A DNA stretch of 64,000 bases from Straminergon stramineum (lineage: Eukaryota > Streptophyta > Bryopsida > Hypnales > Calliergonaceae), in assembly GCA_963920665.1 (NCBI GenBank), contig OY987268.1, forward strand, positions 16,990,501-17,054,500, read 5' to 3'. A program made the translations under genes and the position numbers. The notes under the pieces were generated by a model. The model worked only from the letters and a program-made list of their open reading frames with translations, was not told the DNA's origin and searched no databases. Shown here piece by piece: positions 33,909 through 44,863 of the stretch (the stretch's first letter is position 1; each line of letters opens with the position of its first letter).

Positions 33909-35394
33909 TTAACCTGTAAAGGCCAATTGTTCATTGAATGAACAATTGAAAATCCATGTAGGTTCTTATAAAATTAATTTTGGTCTAATGATCACGAAAT
34001 TTTAGTAGAATGTATATAACTAAATTTGTAATGGAAATTTAATTTTTTTTTGATTGGGTGTCAAATCAAAAGTTATATTGCCTTAGATTTAGTTGGCAAC
34101 CTAGGCAATTTGGGCATCTTTTAGAAAAATGCTCTTCAACTTTTGAAATATCATGTATGTGACTAATAAAATATGGCATAAAATTGTCCTAAGAAAGAAA
34201 TTTAGTTGTCAAATCACATTTTAAGAGGAGTCAAACTTTGTTAGCTATATCAAGGAGATTTCAAGAAAAAATATTTTTTTGAGATAAATAAATAAATAAA
34301 ACTTTTATAGGAACACCCCTAATTTTGGGCACAATTCCGATCATTTCCTATCATACCAATTTTGTTCCTAAGCTAGTCTTGAATTGTCAAGAAACTTTGA
34401 TTTCTTGTTAATCCTTTCAAGCAAAAGTATATACATGTAGTTGTCCAAAACAACAACTAGATGGTTTCAGGGAGGAACTATGCCTTATAACTAGTATACA
34501 TCAAGCATTTCACAAGCATACTCTCTAATTAGGCATGCATCGATAATTGCAATACACAGTTTGTAACTTCAAACATTGTTGATGAAAGCTACAACAAAGA
34601 ACCAGTTGTGGTCTAAGTAGATACATCATATAGACTTGATTTGAGAATAGTTGAACGCATGTCAATCTTCTCTGAGAGATAAAGGTCCTTGCTTGCACCC
34701 ATGTATCAAAACAGCTAGTTAGGATGTTAAGATATGCATGCAAGGTGTCTACAGCCCTATTACACTTGTTATCGTTTTCACTTGGAAAAAATCACAAACA
34801 AATTTCAACAAATTTCAATGAGTAACAATTCAAACGCTCATTTTTTTTGCACCACCTAGCTAGACGATGGAAGCTGGGACCCTGCCATCTTGCAAGTCAT
34901 AGTATGAGTTACAACACACATAAAAATCATAGCTCAAATTGAGTCAATATGGTGAAAAATTAGGGCCAAGTAGCAAATAAACTACAAGGGTTGGAACATT
35001 TAGTGAGTCTAAACACCTGAAGTGAAATAGGAGTGAAGTCTCATAACTTTATTGTATTTCACAGTATGATCATAAATTCATATTATTGCGTAGGAGTAGT
35101 AATGTTAATTAGTTCCAATAAAATTGGTGTCTATGTAACTCACATACATTGAATTTGTAATAACCACCAAAGGCAAATTATTGCTACTAGAGTCATAATT
35201 GTAAATCAAACCCTCTAGTCATAATGTCATGAAAGGGTGGAAGGTAAGTATCTTCAACAAATTCTGAAGAGACTCTTGGTGGTTCAACTACCATACTTTG
35301 AACAATGACCTCGAAGTGAAATTTTTATACACATTAAACTCATGCTTGGTGAAAAGTTCTAGTAAATAAATAAATAATCATAATTTTTATTCCA
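33909..35394 (+). mobile_element. TTAA-type element, family D, left end (D1)
   Basis: Starts TTAACCTGTAAAGGCCAATTG. About 180 bp further in it carries TTTTTGATTGGGTGTCAAAT, AAAGTTATATTGCC and CAACCTAGGCAA, which match, in reverse, the element end at 52121. Its right border was not located. A second TTAA element starts at 35395. Confidence 0.45.
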
Positions 35395-36703
35395 TTAAAC
35401 CTCCAAAGTCCCATGGCCTTTTTTTCATCAAAAAACATTCAAAAGTGCTATTTCTGATGCAAAGAGAAAAAAACTTTATAATTTTTTTTCATATTTAACC
35501 AAAAGGTCTTGCACAAGACTAGTATAAGACTGTGTGGAAAATGTTTTGGAAACTTTCACCGTGTAGATTGCAAGTTATTTGCATTTAGATGAAAAAAATG
35601 TTTGCATTAAAAAGAATTTATGTTGAAGATTTGAGTTGAAGGCTTAGGAATTTAAAAAAAATATATATATGATTTTTATTCATCAATAGCTTTAGAAACA
35701 CACTAATCTCAACAACGATGTTGCTCTAGAAAGTATACTTAACCTTGTGGAATTGTTTTTTCTTAAATTGTGATAATTGAATTCAAGAACGAATCCAATA
35801 AGTTATTATTTCAAGAAGATTCTATAAGGTAAATCAGACCATGACATGCCAACTCTCTAATGTAGACACCTATAAAACTACCTATTATAGTCTTCCATCA
35901 ATTCATAGCAAACTGTATTTAGAAAATGAAATGAGGACTTCATTAGGTAGGTTAATGGCCAAAATCAATGTTGCTTAGGGTGATGGTGATGGAGTTATTA
36001 CCGACTACTTTAGGAACTTCCACGTTTCCAATGTATATTTATTACAAGAACTAAATTTTTTGTTTCTTTGTATTATGCCTATGTTAGAAAATATTGCATC
36101 CATGTTAGGAAATATTGTCATTGCTTTAGGTGGTCTAATGACTATGATGGGTATACTTTTTGATGGTTTTGGAGTAGTCTATAGATTGTTTTGGGCTAAC
36201 TAGGCAGTACACTTCAAAACTTTAGAAAAAATTCATACTTTGTCAAGAAAATAAAATTTTAGTTGCTCTCTCCACTTCTCATATTTGTCTCTATATAGTA
36301 AAAGAATTCAAAATTTTCAAAAATGTAAACAATGCAAACCAATCATTTTGCCTATCATTGGCTAGTTTACCTTAATTACCTACAAAACAAGAAGCTCCAT
36401 AGCTTTCACATCATGAATCCAAATTGGATGAACCAAAGTTTTCCAAGAAGACAAAAATGCATTATATGATAAAAATATGGAGAATTTTTATTTCACGTTT
36501 TTGTAGATTTTTTGGTTCCTAGGTTATTGTAGTATAATTTTTGCTCTTAGGCTCTAATTCAAATAAAATTATATTTTTTTAAAGCTATTGTATTTTTCTA
36601 TTTTACAAAAAAAATTTAAATAACCACTTCAGAAATTGAGGTTACACGAGCCTATCTAAAATCCATTTTATCCATTGAAAGCACAATGGACTTTAAGGGT
36701 TAA
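35395..36703 (-). mobile_element. TTAA-bounded element, family A-like, reverse copy A6
   Basis: Starts TTAAACCTCCAAAGTCCCAT and ends CAATGGACTTTAAGGGTTAA. The left part is the reverse complement of the family A right end (AAAGTGCTATTTCTGATGC, a GACTAGTATAAGACTG word, TAGATTGCAAGTTATTTGCA). Copy A5 at 62868-63760 is the closest relative, sharing TAATCTCAACAA and TATAATTTTTGCTC. It is non-coding. Confidence 0.6.
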
Positions 36704-36772
36704 TCAAACCCCAAAGGTTGCCATTGATTCTTTCAAAATCTTATTAACTCCCCCAGAATTGAAAAGAAACTA

Positions 36773-38117
36773 TGTCACGACCCTCATCACGAGGCATGCT
36801 CATGCCACCTTGGTGAACAAGGGGGACATTGGGGGTGACTCCCCAAGCCTTGTAAGAAATGGGGTGAAGGGGTTTAGGAGTCCTGGGCGATCAGAGCAAT
36901 GTAGTGCTCTGATCCGGATGAATTAGGGGGCGTATTACACATGTTTGTAAAGCTTATGAGAAGACGCATCCATGAGTTCAAAGAACGTGAGAATCCAAGT
37001 TGGGAATCAAAAGTTATGACTCAAAAGTTATGACTCCTCAAAGTTGGCAGTCGGCCGCGTCCCGAGGCATGGGGATGTAGGAAACAAGTTTTGGGAGGGT
37101 TTCGTTGAGTCAAATAGGGCATGCCGCATATCATTGGAAAGCTAAGAAGACAAAATTTCTAGAATGCTAAGGCTCATGAGGAGATGAGCTGTGAGCTAAA
37201 AGTTATGGACATCCAAAGAGGGTGGAGTCCCAAAGAACTACACCTCCCAAGGGACTCATACCTTTGGAGGGCCATAACTTCCTCAATACTTATTGTATTG
37301 GGGAAAATGAATAGTCCATGGTAATCTACAAAAAATATAGATCATGAAAATGGGATCGCACTTGGAATTTAGAGCTCTGAGCTAAAAGTTATCCCAATGG
37401 AAAGATCGGGAGTCTTTGGGGGTCCGGTTTTGGGGATACCACTTGGAATTGGGTGGTCTTCCAAGATGGGGAGCATCTTGAGGGTTCCCGGTGACCTCTA
37501 GTATGGGAGGGTTGCTGAATCCCGCAGAGAGTACTATGAGGAGAGGTGGTCTCCCTCCTCATTCCCGGATCGTATCATAGTGAATCAAAGTGGCCCTGAG
37601 TGGTGAGGTTAGTGTTGGAGCTTCACCATCACTTGAGTGTTACCATGGAGTGCTTGTGCACTCCTTGATACCAGTTGGGTGGTGTACCACTCTACGCTAG
37701 GTCATGGTGTAAGTCCCATTTGGTGAGTCTCGATTAGTGAATCCCGATCAATGAGTCCCAATTAGTGAGTCCCGAAATGGGTTGGGTTGGGCTTAATGAG
37801 GAGTTGGGTCCCATTCAAAGGTGGTTAGCACTGGTGGGGAATAGTGCCTCCACCAAGTGCTAGGACATCAATAGAAGGTCTGGCCTATGTCATCAAATGA
37901 CATGCCTAGTGTCTTGTGGGAGTTAAGAGTTAGAATTGAAGTGTTGAAAGTCATGGAGGAATGGAGAACTCCATAACTAGTTGGAACTTAATATTGTAGG
38001 TGCTTGGCATGTGTAGTGTTAGGAGAGCGTGACCCTTAGTGTCACTAAGGAGTTAAGTGTTTGGGAAAGCACTACAAGGTAAAATTAAGGCGGTAAGTGT
38101 CACTAAGGGTTGCGACA
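36773..38117 (+). mobile_element. Solo LTR, copy 1
   Basis: About 1345 bp, beginning TGTCACGACCCTCATCACGA and ending AGGGTTGCGACA (TG...CA), flanked by AACTA and TACTA, a 5-bp duplication with one change. It is collinear with 61427-62524 and with the reverse complement of 46231-47547: AACAAGGGGGACATTGGGGG, TCTTCCAAGATGGG, GGTTCCCGGTGACCTC, CTCCTTGATACC, GGTGGTTAGCAC. No gag-pol lies on either side, so it is a solo LTR left by recombination. The start is typical of Ty3/gypsy-like LTRs, but the superfamily is not proven. Confidence 0.82.
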
Positions 38118-38473
38118 TACTATGGGCTTCAATTTTAGTCTTGTGGCTTTGTTTCATACTACCATTTTTGTTTGGGCTTCATTTCACTATTTTCATCTTA
38201 GCTTCATTGTCATATATATGGTACCCCATAGTTGCAAAGTGAACCCTATATATGTCAATATAGAAGTTTTAAAGGTCTTGTACTTCAAAAACTGTCTAAA
38301 CCAATTTTGACTTAAATTCACTAAATCATATTATTACATACATATTAGCAAGTTTCAATTGACATAATGAACTTTTGTATCAATTACTTATAACTTCTTA
38401 AAACATACCAAAAATTGATATAATAACCACACCTAAAATTACCCAAGTAAGTATTTGAGTATGGTTACTATAA
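38118..38473. other. Intergenic, nothing recognised
   Basis: AT-rich spacer between the solo LTR and element A3. Confidence 0.5.
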
Positions 38474-39399
38474 TTAACCCCTAAAGGACCAAGGTACATT
38501 TTTTGGCAACATAGAAATTTTGATAGGTACATGTGACTAGAGATTTTAATGTTTTGACCCAAACATTAATAAAAGGTGTGGACAAGGAATACCTTTCATA
38601 TGCACTAAATTTTAGGACATTTAGAGATATGAGTCAAAAGTTATGGCCTAATATGTAGTTTGTTTCTCAACTCGGGCAATCCGAACAAATCTGAAAAAAT
38701 AACTTTTTTCAAAATTAAAAATTTGAAATTGGTTTTCTAGATTTATATATATATAGCTTTGAATCATTCCATTTTGATCAATGAGTCAAAAGTTATGAGA
38801 TGTTTTAGTTCACAAGCAAGTATAGATTCTCTAGTCTAAAATAAACTTTGAAGTCTTTTATTTAACTCAATTTTCAATATTTTGGAAAAAAATAAAAAAC
38901 ACTAGGTGTATATTGTTTATTACAACATTTCAACCATTGGGATTGGCATTTTTCAATTCTATTAAAAAATTGTTAGCAATTTAGTATTTTGAATCATTCT
39001 CTACATCTTTTTTTTTACGATTTTTTTCCTATATGTTGCACAATTCCAAATGATCTGAAAATTTTCAAGCATGTAGCGAACTTGCCTTGAAGAATGAATC
39101 TAAAGAAGCACCATCATTTTGGACATTTTTTCGTACAAATGTGAGCTTGTGAAGTGTAGCTGCCCGATTTTCGTAGGGGCAAAAAAGGATTTTTGTCATT
39201 TCAAATGCTATTATCTTGCAATCTATATGGTAAAAATTTCTGAATTTTTTTCCACATCTTCTCAATCTAGCATACTACAAGATCATATGGTTACATGTGT
39301 CCAAAAATGATATTTTTCAAAAATTTGGTATTTGTGTTTGAAATGGCAATTTCTGAGAGTTTTTGGTGATAACATTAGTCAAGGAACTTTAGGGTTTAA
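38474..39399 (+). mobile_element. TTAA-bounded element, family A, copy A3
   Basis: 926 bp. Starts TTAACCCCTAAAGGACCAAGG and ends GGAACTTTAGGGTTTAA. It is collinear with A1 (GATAGGTACATGTGACTAG near the left end and CAAGATCATATGGTTACATG near the right). Confidence 0.8.
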
Positions 39400-40848
39400 G
39401 TTGTTTAGATTTTTGTTGAATGTTGTTGTAGGTCAAAAGGACATTTTAGATTCCCTTAGCATTCATTTTTTTGGACAATGATTGAATAAATTGTATTCTT
39501 TCAAAAAGGTGAACAATAAATGTACCAATAATCCACCCTAGACTTTTATGAATGAATGTTACAAATTTTATACAAGAATATACAAAAGGGTTGTTCTGCA
39601 AGTAGGCTACAATTAGGCATAGTTACCTTATAAGCATTGGATTTCAACAACTATGAAAGTATTGAATATGCTCTAAATATCTTCAACCTAGTTCCCAATC
39701 AACAAATTTTTTTTGACGATTAACCTTGGAACATCTAGACTCATCTCTGGACTTGACGATTTGAAAAAAATCATTATAAAGTGTTATTTGCAAGCATATT
39801 TTGGAATTGACATCAAACAAAAGTTGGAGATTGTGAGTTGTAGATTCCATCCTTACAGTTAGATTCACCAATGCTATCATCAATATTTTTTCATAAATTT
39901 TGAAAGGGAAGTTTCAAAATTCCTTCTCAATTCAATTACAAACAAAATATTATCATTTTTGGAGTAAAATTTATTGGAATGGATTTGAAATCAATTTCTC
40001 TTCACATGGTAATTTTTTGATATATTTCAGTTCTTCAAATCTATGACCTCATTTTGGCAAATCCCGTTTTGAATTAAAATCAATGCAATTTTGGCTCGGT
40101 CAACCACTTGACATACTTGCACATTTGTAATTTTAGAGAAGTATATATACTCTAGTAACACCAAATCCAACCCTTAGATAGGACAACAACTTGATAAAAT
40201 ATCTCGTGAAATTAGAATGACTTTCATCCAAGTAGTAATGAGAAGATAGAACAATCTCAATTTGTTCGTCGTTCACTTTCTAGATGTTGGAGTGCTCGAA
40301 GGTTAATCACTGAAAACAAACCTAGACCTGACATTAGGGGCAAGGGATAAAAATTGTCAAGTTTTTTTATACAACAATTTTGCCAATTCCATGTGAACTC
40401 GGAGTGATGATTTGCCACAATTTTTTATTACCGCAAAATTTAAACCCCAAATGAATCAATATATTCAAAAATAAAAAAAAATATGCATATAGAAAAAATA
40501 TGCACTTATCACCACATTTGGAATCTTCACCTTATAAGGACATGGGTTTGAAAATTGGGCCAATGAAAACTTAGTCAAAAAAGTAAATATCTCCGCCAGG
40601 GGCTTGCCCCTTTGGTTTTGTGTACTCTTTCCCTTTTCGATGGAAATTGTCCATGTGTTTCAAAAATAAGAAATAAAAAAAATGTGGGACAATGGATGGA
40701 GAAATGAAGAATGCTCATATTGGTCCAGAAGTCAGATCATTTGGAGTGAGTGACTACCTTGGCTCGGTATTTCGGGTCAATGTTGGCTGCTGTGTGCAGG
40801 GGCTAGAAGAGCGCCGGATCGTCATTTCTTCACATTTTGAGAGGGACT
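39400..40848. other. Intergenic and 5' flank of the rhodanese-like gene
   Basis: AT-rich, with a retroposon tail at 40594-40681. The last 150 bp before the ATG at 40849 are less AT-rich and may hold the promoter and 5' UTR. No motif was identified. Confidence 0.4.
40594..40681 (+). mobile_element. Retroposon-like 3' tail
   Basis: GGCTTGCCCCTTTGGTTTTG, GTCCATGTGTTTCAAAAATA and an A-rich run. Shares the ATGTGTTTCAAAAATAA ending with 28400-28525 (minus). Confidence 0.45.
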
Positions 40849-41737
40849 ATGAGGAGTGATAGTGGTGGTAATGCGATGAATGACGAGGTTTCAAGTAGTG
40901 GAAGCGCGGCTTTTGCAGGGGAGAGATCTCCTCTTGCTGTGGTGTCATTTTACAAGTTCGCCAAACTTCCCGATTACGAGCAGAAGCGCGCTCCATTGAA
41001 GGAGCTTGCGAGAGCAATGTATGGCTTTACACCCCTGGCGGATTTTTGATTTCCTAGGTTTTAAGGTTTGGGTGTCTTTGAGAGCTTGGGATGTTTTCAG
41101 TACTTAGTGTCAAGTGATGGTGAGATCGATGGTGATGAGATTTTTGTGCCGGTCATGGCTGATAGCCTGATGATATGCAGTTTGTGTCAGGAGGTAATAT
41201 TGGCATCGGAGGAATTCAGTGGGACTATTTGTGGAACACGAGAGGCAGTGGAGGTAGTGATATCTTCCATTCAGAGTGCTGAACGCCTGGCTAATCTTCG
41301 ACGAACTGAGACTCCTGCAGGAGTAGATGATGAAGAAATCCATAATGGGCATAGTGGAAAGTTTCCTCATGGTGCAGGCGAAAACACTCCGTTCAGATGG
41401 GATCACATGCGTGTGAAGCTGAAAAAAGAGGTTCGTTGAAGCTTCGTTTTAGCCTATGAACAATGATTTCATGAAATATTAAGGCAATCACTTGAAATTC
41501 CTGAATTGTGCCGAGAATTAATGGAATGCTGTGTGACCGTGTCGCATGCATTGTTTAATAATGTTGGATTCTTGTGTCAGGCTTTGCTTTTCTGAGAATT
41601 GAGTCATCATGTTGCAGGTGGTGTCTATGGGTGTGCCGGGGGTGAGTCCTGCGGACAAGGTGGGAAAGTATGTGAAGCCCAAGGAATGGAACAAACTTAT
41701 TAGTGACCCAGATACGATATGTTGCTCATATTTTTGA
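40849..41737 (+). pseudogene. STR8/TrhO-like rhodanese protein, 3'-truncated
   Basis: Three exons join in phase: 40849-41018, 41181-41430, 41618-41737. The product reads VVSFYKFAKLPDYEQKRAPL, then EFSGTICGTREAVEVV, FRWDHMRVKLKKE and [20 protein letters not shown] with [11 protein letters not shown]. That is the N-terminal region of plant rhodanese-domain protein 8 and bacterial TrhO/YceA, which use molecular oxygen-dependent hydroxylation to modify tRNA uridine-34. The frame stops (TGA at 41735) exactly where the catalytic rhodanese domain with its Cys should begin. No such domain is found before the minus-strand MYND gene. The last join has a weak donor (GTTCGT). A 139-bp inverted-repeat element sits 20 bp after the stop. 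It is most likely truncated and non-functional, unless more exons lie beyond my recognition. No plastid leader is obvious. Confidence 0.65.
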
Positions 41738-41757
41738 ATTTAATCTAGTAAGACGGA

Positions 41758-41896
41758 GTAGGGTGTACACCAATTTCACTCATTTAGAGGTCAGTGGAAC
41801 ACGAGATGAAAAATGGTGGTGAGACTTATCAACTACCTTTAATTCAACCAAATTTGGGTGCAATCAAATCCTCTTGAAAACGGTGTACACCCTACT
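41758..41896. mobile_element. Short inverted-repeat element
   Basis: 139 bp bounded by AGTAGGGTGTACACC and GGTGTACACCCTACT, exact 15-bp inverted ends. It is non-coding, with no clear target duplication. It lies at the point where the rhodanese-like gene breaks off. Confidence 0.7.
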
Positions 41897-42130
41897 TCTT
41901 TTGAAATTTTTTGGGTCGAGCAGGAAATATGAGGAAAATGTGAGAATTTAAACAAATATAAACACATATTGTTAATCCCCAGATGTAGTATAGTAGCTAG
42001 ACCAAAGTTTGGGAGTCACCCTAGCAGAACTGATTAAAAAAAAAGAGGATTGTCTACAAGTCTTGAGGATAAAAACACCTTTTACAGGAGGTAAGATTCT
42101 GGAAGGACTTCATTCAGTTGTATCATCATC

Positions 42131-43341
42131 TTAGGTTCGTCGTCCACTTTCAAAGTCAGAACAGAACTGTGCATAGGAACTTGGAATGAGATGGCGGAGC
42201 ACCGCATTCTTCAGCTTCATATTCCCTGAATTTTCAGCAGATTCCTCAAAGAGAGGCCGTAGAAAATCCTGGCAAAAGGAACACAGTACCTCGACTTCCT
42301 TCGGTGAGAGCTTCTTCTTCTCGGCGTGCACCACGAGACAACTTCCAGCAGGCCTTTGCCAATCCCAAGGGTAAGCCTAGCCCCAGAACTCACTCTGCGG
42401 GTCAGCATTTAGATGAAGGAATGTCGCTGCTTGGTTTGCTTCCATCGTGTCACTCGCAGGCTAGGCTTGATGCGTCTCACTTTAACAGGCATACCAATGA
42501 GATTTGAAATGCTGGTAATCGGTGCATTCCATATTGGATCCTTGCTTGGTACTTTGACAGCCTCAAACATTTGGTTCCCTCTCGCAAAGAGATCACTACT
42601 GCAGTTGATCCTCACACCCGGGACAGGCAAATCGAAATTCATTTGATGGAATTGGTTAGCTAGCGAGGGACCCTCTCCAGCTGCTTCTTGCTTCAGAGCA
42701 TTCTCAAGCGGTGATTGAGGCCCTTTGTGTTCTCGGTTGAGGCTCATGTTGCTGATATTAATACTAGACTTACACGAGCAAAGAAGATCAACCAGATCTC
42801 GAAAATCAACTGTGTCCATGTGAAGATACCGACCAGAATCAACTTGAAGAGTGGCGACCTTCATTGCCAACATGCTACCACACCAAGGGCGGAATGCAAC
42901 CCCTTTCGTTAGCCCAGCAATGGTGCGGTTCGGTAGGGATCCATCAACAAGAGCAGTATCCCTCATGAATAGCTGAATGTGATCTTCCCTTTTCCGGGAA
43001 CGAATGACATTCCCCCAGACCCGGACGCTATCCCACGTGTCCATGCCGATATAGGGCTTGATCTTGAAGCGTTCAAATGCCCCGGTGAAGTCGTCGTCCT
43101 ACGGAACCCACTCGGTAGGAACCCAAACGAATTCTGGGGTCACTTTATCGACTGGCAAGTAGATGCCTCGTCTTGCTGATGCATTGGGTGGCGTTGCGAA
43201 GTTTTGAAGCTGCTTGCAGAGAAGCTTGTGGATCGGCCAGTCCGCTTTCTGGCATTCTTTGGTACAGTAAGCACTGCAATTGCATGAGGCGCACCGCCCT
43301 GAGGAGGAAGGGTTGCTGCACATGGTACATTGTTTCGCCAT
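42131..43341 (-). pseudogene. MYND zinc-finger protein, fungal-type family, broken
   Basis: Starts at an ATG (43341): [12 protein letters not shown], then [20 protein letters not shown] and HKLLC, a complete MYND finger (C-x2-C...C-x2-C...YC..EC...H..C). The family's second domain follows: [39 protein letters not shown], a DTVDFRDLVD segment, IGMPVKVRRIKPS, then ANQAATFLHLNADPQ and LSPKEVEVLCSFCQDFL near the C-terminus. Three lesions break it: a TAG at 43099-43101, a frameshift near 42440-42455, and a TAG at 42377-42379 where relatives have Trp in a WGWAP-type motif. No introns are visible. From memory this architecture (about 400 residues) is common in ascomycete fungi and rare in plants, so transfer from a fungus is possible but untested. 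The function of the family is not established. Confidence 0.75.
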
Positions 43342-43529
43342 CCCTACCTGTAACGATTTTTAGATAAGAAAGATTTCGAAATAGAAGGACCTATAGTTAC
43401 CACAGACGAACTGTTGAACCATTGCAAGTCCAAAATAGTGACCAAAGAAACCAGAAATGCTACGTTAGCTTGAATAGCTCTTGAATTCCAACCGACAGCC
43501 GTTTCCTTGGACCAGTCACCAGACCCACT

Positions 43530-43585
43530 AAAACAGGGTCGGCCAGTCTGCTTTCTGTCATTTTTCTCAACGCAAACACTGCCTC
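43530..43585 (-). pseudogene. Duplicated MYND-finger fragment
   Basis: On the minus strand, GCAGTGTTTGCGTTGAG, AAAATGACAGAAAGCAGACT and GGCCGACCC parallel the MYND exon's GCAGTGCTTACTGTACC, AAGAATGCCAGAAAGCGGACT and GGCCGATCC (43230-43285). It is a small decayed duplicate about 300 bp upstream of the gene start. Confidence 0.5.
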
Positions 43586-43736
43586 AAATCCACTAAAATG
43601 AAAAGCAATGAAATGCAATACTACGACATCCCTCTGCAATAGCAACGGACCTTGTCCAGTACCAGAGAAGTAGAAATCACAAGAAAGAATGCTAACACAG
43701 ATCCTCTACAGAGCACGGCACTCCTCACACCACACC

Positions 43737-44401
43737 TTAACCCCTTCATGCCCGAGGCACCATATTCTGGTGTCGACAATGTACTTTGAAGTTAAATAAA
43801 ACCTAACCAAGTTAATATTTCTAGTCGTTTCTATTTTTGGAAAATTCTCTTCAAAGTCTAGTTTTAGCATCACAAATCCGATTTTGAAAATGAATGATTA
43901 TGATTTTTCTATTCTACATTTTATGCAAGGGTGTCCATTGCAAATCTTGATTTTCTAGTGTTGAGGACTCTTGGAAATGAGCTTCAAATACACTAAATCT
44001 TGAAGAAAAAACACATTAGAAATTCACTTAAAAAAAATTTACAGTAGATTTTGAGAAGTTGTAAATTGATTGGGTTATACATGAAATGCCCTTTCTTTTT
44101 AAATTTTTTGGTGACCAACTTTTTAGATTTGAGATGTGAAAAGAGATTGAAAAATTTCAAATCACTTTATACATGCAATTTTAATACCCTCATGATCAAC
44201 TAGCATTAATATAATCTTTCCATCTATAAGTGATATAGTTTTGGATTTTTTTTCCATGTGATCTCTAACTTCACAAGTTTGAATTTGTATGGTTACAATT
44301 CCAAAAACAATTGATAAAACTTATCAAAATTTTGACTTTTTGTTCAATTTAGAGCAAATTCCAAGAAGCTCAAAAAAGGCCTTGGACATTTTAGGGATTA
44401 A
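43737..44401 (+). mobile_element. TTAA-bounded element, family H
   Basis: 665 bp. Starts TTAACCCCTTCATGCCCGAG and ends GCCTTGGACATTTTAGGGATTAA-like (last TTAA 44398-44401). It is AT-rich and non-coding. Its right TTAA also begins TTAACCTTTTAAGAGCCAAG, a second left terminus whose partner was not found. Confidence 0.55.
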
Positions 44402-44497
44402 CCTTTTAAGAGCCAAGGACCCACAATTTCAAATGATCATCATTTTGCAAAAATAATAAATTTCACTTGGGACTGAATTCTATATCACTGTAATTAC

Positions 44498-44863
44498 TAG
44501 GGATAGTCACAATTCTTCCACTGTCTCAGATTTCCATAGAGAATGGGGATGTTCCAATTTTTGGTTGGCTCTCTGCATATGTGTGAAAAGGGAATATTCT
44601 TCTTTGGAGAAGTTTTCTCCACACCCATTCTTTTCCTCTGGAGGTGAAGAATGAGTGTGGAGAGAACTTCTCCAAAGAAGAATATTCTATTTTGGACTAC
44701 ACTATGGCTCCCCATTGGCTCCCCATTGATTCTCCACATCTCATCCTCTAAACAAATAAGGGGTATCACACTTCCTTCACCTACTAATGCTTCCCATTGG
44801 TTCCTATTACTTCTCATTCTCCACAGAAAATTTTGATGGTGGAAGAACTATGACTACCCCCTA
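44498..44863. mobile_element. Foldback element with palindromic core
   Basis: Outer inverted ends GGGATAGTCACAATTCTTCC and GGAAGAACTATGACTACCCC, both bordered by TA. The core is a large hairpin: GAATATTCTTCTTTGGAGAA with its flank (44590-44633) against TTCTCCAAAGAAGAATATTC (44647-44688). The two halves also share GATTCTCCACA-like and CCCATTGG-type words. It is non-coding. Confidence 0.7.

Noticed and set aside
36675..36926. 83-codon frame, and its relatives at 61422-61882 and 46744-47187
   Set aside because: They lie inside the three solo LTRs and are not conserved as frames between copies.
43099..43101. MYND TAG explained as an intron
   Set aside because: Family-like residues continue directly on both sides in the same frame, leaving no room for an intron.
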